This document shows, piece after piece, positions 1-5,841 of a stretch of DNA of 9,281 nt. The notes under the pieces were generated by a model that saw only the letters and a list, made by a program, of their open reading frames with translations, was not told the origin of the DNA and did not search any database. Position 1 is the first letter of the stretch, and each line of letters begins with the position of its first letter. The position numbers and the translations under genes were made by a program. The DNA is from a bacterium ADurb.Bin374 (GTDB lineage: Bacteria; Riflebacteria; Ozemobacteria; Ozemobacterales; Ozemobacteraceae), in NCBI GenBank assembly GCA_002068715.1, contig MWAR01000092.1:1-9281 (forward strand). Reading direction: 5' to 3'.

Positions 1-1095
1 GCCAGACGCCATGATATAGCACCCGCTTTGCATCAGCAGTGCATTCACGCCGATGATCTTGAGCGCGACCGTCTTTCCCCCCCCGTTCGGCCCCGTCACG
101 ACAACACAGGCTTTTTTCGGGTCCATTTCCAGGTCGAGAGGAACGCACTCCGGGTGCAGAAGCGGATGTCTGGCCCGTTCGAGACGAACCTGTCGGTCAG
201 GGGCTATGTCGGGCCGGTGCGCATCGTAGTCCCGGGCGAATTTCACCCGCGCGAGAAGGGCGTCGAAGAAGACAAGCGTCTCGAACATCTCCCCGAGCTC
301 GCCGCTCGCGTTCCGCAGGAGGTCCGTGAGGTCACGGAGAATGCGCAGAACTTCCTCGCGTTCTTCGGACCGGAGGCGCGCAAGACGGTTGTTGAGGGGA
401 AGGAACTCGAGCGGTTCCATGAAAACTGTCTGGCCCGACCCCGAGGTGTCGTGAACGAGGCCCTGGACGAGGTTTTGACTCGACGATCGGACAGGCACGA
501 CGTAACGGTCGCCCCGGATGGTGAAAAACCGGTCCTGGAAAATCTCTCCGCCGGTGTTCACGAGTTCGGTCAGGCGGCGTTCGATATCGGCCCGGGCCTG
601 GGCGAGTTCGCGACGAAGCGAGGCCAGACGCGGAGACGCATCGTCGCGTACCTCGCCCTTGTCCGAGATCGCCTGGACGATCTCTCGGTGGGCCGTTCCG
701 AGGGTGGGCATACGGTTCACGCGCTCGACGAGGCGGCTGTCCGGCAACCGCTCGGCGAACCAGCCGGCGGATTCAAAGGCTTTCTGAACGGCCCTGGCGA
801 CCTCGATGTCGGCCCGGACGCACAGCAGGTCGTCGCCGGAGAGACTTTCCGAGCCCGTCCGCAGGCGGATCATCAGCTCTCGCAGGTCGCGAAGGCCTCC
901 GACCGGCATGTGCCCCCCGCCGGCGACGAATGAATACAGCTCGTCCATATCCTGGAGAGCCGTCTGGATCGCCGGCAGATCGGAAGCCGGCCGCAGCGCC
1001 ATGACCGCATCCTGCCCTGCCCGTGAGCCGGCATAGGCGGCGATCAGTTTCAGAACTTTCGAAAACTCCAGATTATCGAGCGATTTCGATTCCAT
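1..1095 (-). CDS. mutS2: Endonuclease MutS2, N-terminal 365 residues (3' end beyond window)
   Basis: This is a MutS-family ATPase of the MutS2 branch. The family acts on collided ribosomes and/or branched DNA, not in classical mismatch repair. The frame is open from the ATG at 1095 to base 1 with no stop, so the C-terminal ATPase remainder and any Smr domain lie outside the window. The N-terminus (about 1-70) has the usual MutS2 opening, with LDNLEFSKVLKLI near residue 6. A core/lever region (about 75-300) follows, containing RYVVPVRSS near 197 and VHDTSGSGQTVFMEP at 214-228, both characteristic of MutS2. RHPLL is at 309-313 and the Walker A motif TGPNGGGKT at 334-342. There is no mismatch-recognition domain before the core, as expected for MutS2. 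AGGA lies 4 nt before the ATG. The Walker A glycine codons form a run of eight G (plus-strand C at 77-84). The identification is firm; only the missing end is unknown. Confidence 0.95.
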   Translation of the reverse strand, partial: MESKSLDNLEFSKVLKLIAAYAGSRAGQDAVMALRPASDLPAIQTALQDMDELYSFVAGGGHMPVGGLRDLRELMIRLRTGSESLSGDDLLCVRADIEVARAVQKAFESAGWFAERLPDSRLVERVNRMPTLGTAHREIVQAISDKGEVRDDASPRLASLRRELAQARADIERRLTELVNTGGEIFQDRFFTIRGDRYVVPVRSSSQNLVQGLVHDTSGSGQTVFMEPLEFLPLNNRLARLRSEEREEVLRILRDLTDLLRNASGELGEMFETLVFFDALLARVKFARDYDAHRPDIAPDRQVRLERARHPLLHPECVPLDLEMDPKKACVVVTGPNGGGKTVALKIIGVNALLMQSGCYIMASG

Positions 1096-1191
1096 AGCAT
1101 CCTGTTTTAGAACTGAGAGGAAAAGTATGTTTCACCACGGAGACACCGAGGCGCAGAGACCGGTCACAAAGAAGCCACCAAGGCGCGAAGA

Positions 1192-1221
1192 ATTCTTTTT
1201 TACGATATATACCTCGTTCAA
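1192..1221 (-). promoter_or_regulatory. Weak sigma70-like promoter candidate for mutS2
   Basis: On the minus strand TTGAAC (1221-1216, 4 of 6 consensus) is followed after 18 nt by AAGAAT (1197-1192, 4 of 6). Transcription would start roughly 90 nt before the mutS2 ATG, giving a leader that contains the left arm of the repeat mosaic. A nearby TATATA on the same strand (about 1210-1205) has no convincing -35 partner. This is the best candidate in the gap but a poor one; mutS2 may instead be read through from glmS. Confidence 0.25.
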
Positions 1222-1227
1222 TACAGG

Positions 1228-1241
1228 CGGATCACGATCCG
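1228..1241. other. Perfect 14-bp palindrome CGGATC-AC-GATCCG
   Basis: Two 6-bp half-sites are separated by 2 bp, giving a perfect dyad. It sits in the repeat mosaic just upstream (in the mutS2 direction) of a weak promoter-like sequence at 1192-1221. It could be an operator, or simply part of the repeat. No regulator can be named from the sequence. Confidence 0.3.
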
Positions 1242-1308
1242 ACCCTAGGCCACCGAGGAAAACGTGTTTCAGTGCCTGGCATGCGTATTTCGACGCAAGA
1301 ACCGATCC

Positions 1309-1406
1309 GCAGATACTCCAGATGTCATAGATGAAATCCTGAAATCATTCTTTTCACATGGTTTCAGGTGTTCGTTCCTGTCTGTTCTTCATCTGCGTTC
1401 ATCTGC
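1309..1406. repeat. Inner inverted repeat of CAGATG / CATCTG units with central hairpin
   Basis: The left arm at 1309-1324 (GCAGAT, four bases, CAGATG) is inverted against the right arm at 1390-1406 (CATCTGCGTTCATCTGC), with 12 paired positions either side of a mismatched centre. A further AGATGAA at 1329-1335 pairs with TTCATCT at 1388-1394 or 1398-1404. The right arm is itself a 10-bp direct repeat (TTCATCTGC at 1388 and again at 1398). Between the arms, CCTGAAA at 1338-1344 and TTTCAGG at 1362-1368 form a perfect 7-bp stem with a 17-nt loop. The arms and this stem share almost the same centre (about 1353-1358), so a long imperfect hairpin is possible in RNA from either strand. Confidence 0.6.
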
Positions 1407-1483
1407 CCTCTAACTGCGGATGCGTTTCTCAAGCGGGGGTGTTTCTCTGTGCCTCTGGGTCTCCGTGGTTCGTTTCTCGGGGG

Positions 1484-3316
<1,833 letters not shown>

Positions 3317-3356
3317 GCTGTGATCGTCCTTTCGTGACGGTTGCCCTGCGCGACGC

Positions 3357-4961
3357 TCAGTATCGGACCCGTTCGGGCTGCTGCGACGACCGTTCCCCGC
3401 CGGAAGCGGAATTCCCGCCTTCAGGGAGGCGGGGTCTGAGCGCCTCGATTCGCGCGTCGGCGGCCTGCATCAGGCTGGTGTCGGGAAAAGCGGTTTTGAC
3501 AGATTCGAGAACGCTCATGGCATCGGCAATCTCGCCGATTTCCTCGAGGAACTGCGCGTATTCCATGGACGCATAGCCGTTCCCGGCATCTTCGTGGATA
3601 TATTGTGAATAATATTTTTTTGCCTCATCGTTGTTTCCGGCTTTTCGCGCCAGCATCGCGCGCAGACGGGTCAACTCTGGCGAGGTGCGCTTTTTCGCGG
3701 CCTGATCGAGATGTTCGCCGGCATCGGCAACCTCTCCGCTTCCGATGAGGGCCTCGGCCGTCAGCAGCCGTGCATCGTAGTTGTCGGGGTCGTCCTTCAG
3801 GATCTGGGAGGCCACGTCGAGGGCCTCGGTCATTTTGAAGCCGCTGAGCAGAACTTTCGCGAGCCATACTTTGATGAATATATTATCCGGCTGGGCGTTG
3901 AGCGCCAGCTTCATCTCGGTCGCCGCGTCGTCGAGGAGGTTGTTCCTGTAAAGGATCCTTCCCTTCAGGAAGTGCGCCTGCAGATTCGCCTGGTCGGTCG
4001 AAAGCACCTCGTTCACCGTCGTGGCCGCTTCGTCGAGTTTGCCCTGATCGACGAGGGTCTCGGCAAGCGCGAGTCGCGCCTCGACGACGTTCGGGTCGAG
4101 CTGCTTCACCTGCGCATACAGTTCGACGGCTTCTTTCAGGGCCCCCTGCTTGCGTTTCGCCTCGGCCAGCTTCAGCATGGCGAAAACATCGTTGGGACGC
4201 AGTTTCAGGGCTTTCGAGAACGTTCCTTCGGCTTCCTTGCCCATTCCCGCCCTGAGCTGGGCATCGCCGAGCAGGAACAGCGTTTCGAAATTGTCCGATT
4301 TCACGGCAAGCGCCTTTTCGAACCAGGTCCGGGCCTCGGCATACCGCTGTCGATTCAGTTCGGAAACCCCGCGGTAATGGAGGGCACGATAATTTTTCGG
4401 GTCTTTTTTGAGGATGGCGTCGAGCATCTGGGCTGCTGAAGCAAACTGCTCGGTATCGATCGCCGAGATGGCGTTTTCCAGGTCTGTCTGGGGTTTTGCC
4501 GCCGGACGGGCCGTCGGCGTGGCCGACTGGGCACGTGGTTCCCGGGTCGTCTCGACACTGTTATACCCGCCGAGGATCACTTCCTGGGGGATCGCGGTCG
4601 GAACAAGCGGTTTCGCCGGGTCACGAACCGGAGCCGTTTTCGCGATCTGATCGCGCAGCGCAACAAACTGCTGGTTTCCCGGATTCTTTTCGCAGAGTAT
4701 CTTCGCCTGTTCGAGAGCATCCGCCTGTCGTTTCGTCGCGAGCAGCGAGTAGACGAGGTAGAAACGGGCCTGATGGAAGTCCGGGGACATATCGCACACC
4801 TGGCCGAGATAGTCGGCAGCTCCCCGGTAATCCTGGCGCGCGTACAGCTGCATGCCCTGATTGAAGAGGGTTGCCGACAGATCCTCCGCCCAGGACGGGC
4901 AAGCCGGCAAAGCCATCAAGGCTACGCAGAAGCAAAGGGCCCTGAACGTCATGTATCGCAT
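3357..4961 (-). CDS. Exported TPR-repeat protein, possibly a lipoprotein
   Basis: This 534-residue protein is built almost wholly of tetratricopeptide repeats, which act as protein-protein scaffolds. Residues 1-25 are a signal peptide: a short basic start, hydrophobic FRALCFCVALMALPA, and then either a lipobox-like LPAC at 18-21 (lipid anchor on C21) or a signal peptidase I site after SWA at 23-25. Two TPRs follow (about 28-95), then a Pro/Ala/Thr-rich linker (108-160). About ten further TPRs run from 161 to about 505, with repeated A.....G.....A and P.N motifs such as LKLRPND and LKKDPKN. The tail is Ser/Gly/Gln/Arg-rich. I chose the ATG at 4961 because GGGAG lies 5 nt before it and the signal peptide starts there. 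The frame stays open to a TTG at 5063, but that stretch overlaps a promoter. The gene is co-directional with glmS, 40 nt upstream of it. The partner and role are unknown; an envelope assembly or secretion scaffold is possible. Confidence 0.85.
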   Translation of the reverse strand: MRYMTFRALCFCVALMALPACPSWAEDLSATLFNQGMQLYARQDYRGAADYLGQVCDMSPDFHQARFYLVYSLLATKRQADALEQAKILCEKNPGNQQFVALRDQIAKTAPVRDPAKPLVPTAIPQEVILGGYNSVETTREPRAQSATPTARPAAKPQTDLENAISAIDTEQFASAAQMLDAILKKDPKNYRALHYRGVSELNRQRYAEARTWFEKALAVKSDNFETLFLLGDAQLRAGMGKEAEGTFSKALKLRPNDVFAMLKLAEAKRKQGALKEAVELYAQVKQLDPNVVEARLALAETLVDQGKLDEAATTVNEVLSTDQANLQAHFLKGRILYRNNLLDDAATEMKLALNAQPDNIFIKVWLAKVLLSGFKMTEALDVASQILKDDPDNYDARLLTAEALIGSGEVADAGEHLDQAAKKRTSPELTRLRAMLARKAGNNDEAKKYYSQYIHEDAGNGYASMEYAQFLEEIGEIADAMSVLESVKTAFPDTSLMQAADARIEALRPRLPEGGNSASGGERSSQQPERVRY

Positions 4962-4966
4962 AGACA

Positions 4967-4971
4967 CTCCC
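4967..4971 (-). promoter_or_regulatory. Ribosome binding site deciding the TPR gene start
   Basis: GGGAG on the minus strand stands 5 nt before the ATG at 4961. The longer in-frame starts upstream (ATGs around 5039-5033 and the TTG at 5063) overlap the promoter elements. This site therefore supports the shorter protein that begins with its signal peptide. Confidence 0.7.
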
Positions 4972-4987
4972 GCACAGCGGTTTTCAC

Positions 4988-5023
4988 GGGAAGACAGCCT
5001 GGGCAGAGACCAGGAGCGTTCCC
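4988..5023 (-). other. Nested stem-loop in the leader of the TPR-glmS transcript
   Basis: On the minus strand GGGAA (5023-5019) pairs with TTCCC (4992-4988). Inside it CCTGG (5014-5010) pairs with CCAGG (5002-4998) around a 7-nt loop, with a small internal loop between the two stems. It would fold just after the predicted transcription start and about 27 nt before the TPR start codon, leaving the GGGAG site free. No U-run follows, so it is not a terminator. It could stabilise the message or be a regulatory leader; I recognise no riboswitch class. Confidence 0.4.
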
Positions 5024-5034
5024 CGGGAGTCATC

Positions 5035-5063
5035 AGCATAGCAAGCCTGCCGTACGGCGTCAA
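5035..5063 (-). promoter_or_regulatory. Sigma70-type promoter for the TPR gene and glmS
   Basis: On the minus strand TTGACG (5063-5058, 5 of 6 consensus) and TATGCT (5040-5035, 4 of 6) are separated by exactly 17 nt. Transcription should begin near 5028, about 67 nt before the ATG at 4961. This gives the TPR-glmS pair its own start, separate from the promoter of the upstream zinc-ribbon gene. Confidence 0.6.
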
Positions 5064-5093
5064 TGCCAGCAGAGGGGCAAAATGCGGCCGGGA

Positions 5094-5603
5094 TTATCTA
5101 CCTTTCTTTTTCGAACAGCGCGTGCAGACGACCGAAGCTCCGTCGGCATCGAGTTCATAGCGCGCTGACGAATCGATGGGGCACGACGGCCGGTCCTTGA
5201 GCAGTGGCTTTCCAGATTTTCCCGGTTTCATCAGGGCATCGATATCGAGTGCCGTCATTTTCGACTCGGGATGGGCGCGATTGTATTTATACACCGCCAT
5301 TCCGATGTGGCCCTGGTTGTATTCGCACGTTCCCGGCTTCGGGCCGGACCGGACCGCCATGAAAAAGAACAGCACCGCCGCCAGCATCATGGCGCCGATG
5401 GCAACCCAACAGCCGGGGTGGAAAGAGCCTTCCGTGGCGTCGAATTCGGGGGTCTGCCCCTTTTTCCCTTTTCCCTTGGATGAAAGAATTTCACCACAGC
5501 GCTTGCACATCAGACTGCCGATCTCGTTCTGAGCACGGCAGGACGGGCACACGTTCTGCCCTGCGGCGGCAACCACTACCGCCGGCTTTTTGTCGACGGG
5601 CAT
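5094..5603 (-). CDS. Zinc-ribbon membrane protein with pilin-like outer domain
   Basis: This is a 169-residue protein of unknown function with three visible parts. Residues 19-36 form a zinc ribbon (CPSC, ten residues, CKRC), followed by a Lys/Gly-rich stretch (42-50). Residues 65-84 are a single hydrophobic membrane helix (CWVAIGAMMLAAVLFFFMAV). Residues 91-169 form a soluble domain with C93, C141, C160 and C163. Its pattern is C..NQ..I..AV..YN, then MTALDIDALM, then a CP near 141, Y.L, and a final VVCTRC. That pattern resembles the C-terminal part of type IV pilin/ComGC-like proteins, but the N-terminal prepilin helix and cleavage site are absent. Topology is probably zinc ribbon inside, pilin-like domain outside. 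The start at 5603 has an AGGAAGGGAG site about 7 nt upstream and a promoter at 5677-5649. The reading is clear; the family resemblance is my inference. Confidence 0.8.
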   Translation of the reverse strand: MPVDKKPAVVVAAAGQNVCPSCRAQNEIGSLMCKRCGEILSSKGKGKKGQTPEFDATEGSFHPGCWVAIGAMMLAAVLFFFMAVRSGPKPGTCEYNQGHIGMAVYKYNRAHPESKMTALDIDALMKPGKSGKPLLKDRPSCPIDSSARYELDADGASVVCTRCSKKKGR

Positions 5604-5648
5604 CGCATTTCTCCCTTCCTCTGCATCGAGGCGATCACATCTCTCACA

Positions 5649-5677
5649 ATTCTATTCGTTCCCATCGCCTCACGCAA
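5649..5677 (-). promoter_or_regulatory. Sigma70-type promoter for the zinc-ribbon gene
   Basis: On the minus strand TTGCGT (5677-5672, 3 of 6 consensus) and TAGAAT (5654-5649, 5 of 6) are separated by 17 nt. The start would be near 5642, giving a leader of about 40 nt that ends with the strong AGGAAGGGAG ribosome site before the ATG at 5603. An AACCGGTT palindrome lies just upstream at 5687-5694 and, with CCGGT at 5701-5705, can also form a short hairpin. Confidence 0.55.
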
Positions 5678-5724
5678 CCCTGCCTGAACCGGTTAATTTT
5701 CCGGTATCATCCTTGAAAACGACT

Positions 5725-5789
5725 CGTTCGCCCTGAGCTTGTCGAAGAGGGCGTGATCCTCTCGTGCTTCGACAGGTTCAGCACGAACG
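5725..5789. repeat. Palindromic dispersed repeat, possible transcript end of the phosphatase operon
   Basis: The arms 5725-5747 and 5767-5789 are inverted copies matching at 19 of 23 positions, each running from CGTTCG to GTCGAAG. Each half is also a hairpin by itself: CGCCCT/AGGGCG at 5729-5734 and 5748-5753, and CGTGCT/AGCACG at 5763-5768 and 5780-5785. One large cruciform and two small hairpins are therefore alternative folds. I recognise the core (TTCGACAGG.TCAG.. and its complement) as a very common intergenic repeat word of bacterial genomes, from memory only. It lies 53 nt past the stop of the large phosphatase. On the minus strand it is followed by a short GTTTTC run, so it may stop or protect that transcript. 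Confidence 0.75.
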
Positions 5790-5841
5790 GGAACGCGAAA
5801 ATGGCGACGACGATCATGGGCACAATGTGATCTGCATGGGT

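Larger units (their letters stand above)
1131..1472. repeat. Mosaic of degenerate inverted and direct repeats filling the glmS-mutS2 gap
   Basis: This stretch holds no credible gene. Its outer arms, 1135-1158 and 1445-1468, are inverted copies of one 24-bp word (CCACGGAGAC then a CAGAG end) matching at 21 of 24 positions. A related word, CCACCAAGGCGCGAAG, follows at 1175-1190; it matches the second half of the left arm at 12 of 16 positions. A third fragment, CCACCGAGG, is at 1250-1258. Inside the outer arms is a second inverted pair built from a CAGATG / CATCTG unit (listed separately). From memory, words like these recur between genes in many unrelated environmental bacteria, but I cannot verify that here. 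The right arm ends 15 nt downstream of the glmS stop and the left arm lies in the probable mutS2 leader. The element could therefore affect both the 3' end of the glmS transcript and mutS2 expression. Confidence 0.75.

Noticed and set aside
28..933. A 301-codon open frame on the plus strand
   Set aside because: It is antisense to mutS2, whose Walker A and core motifs read continuously on the minus strand.
1127..1330. Plus-strand 67-codon frame beginning MFHHGDTEAQ
   Set aside because: It is a translation of the intergenic repeat word. Such peptides are familiar false calls; there is no ribosome site or domain.
3317..3356. glmS ribozyme/riboswitch upstream of glmS
   Set aside because: Only 40 nt separate glmS from the TPR gene, far too little for the ribozyme, and no such core is visible.
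3711..4439. Plus-strand frame of 242 codons
   Set aside because: It is antisense to the TPR repeats; the repeat pattern is on the minus strand only.
4962..5063. Longer TPR protein starting at the TTG at 5063
   Set aside because: The TTG is the start of the -35 box TTGACG. The extra residues precede a proper signal peptide, and GGGAG favours the ATG at 4961.
5707..5817. Minus-strand 36-residue frame between the phosphatase and zinc-ribbon genes
   Set aside because: Most of it is translated palindromic repeat (FVLNLSKHER). It has no good ribosome site and is best seen as a repeat artefact.
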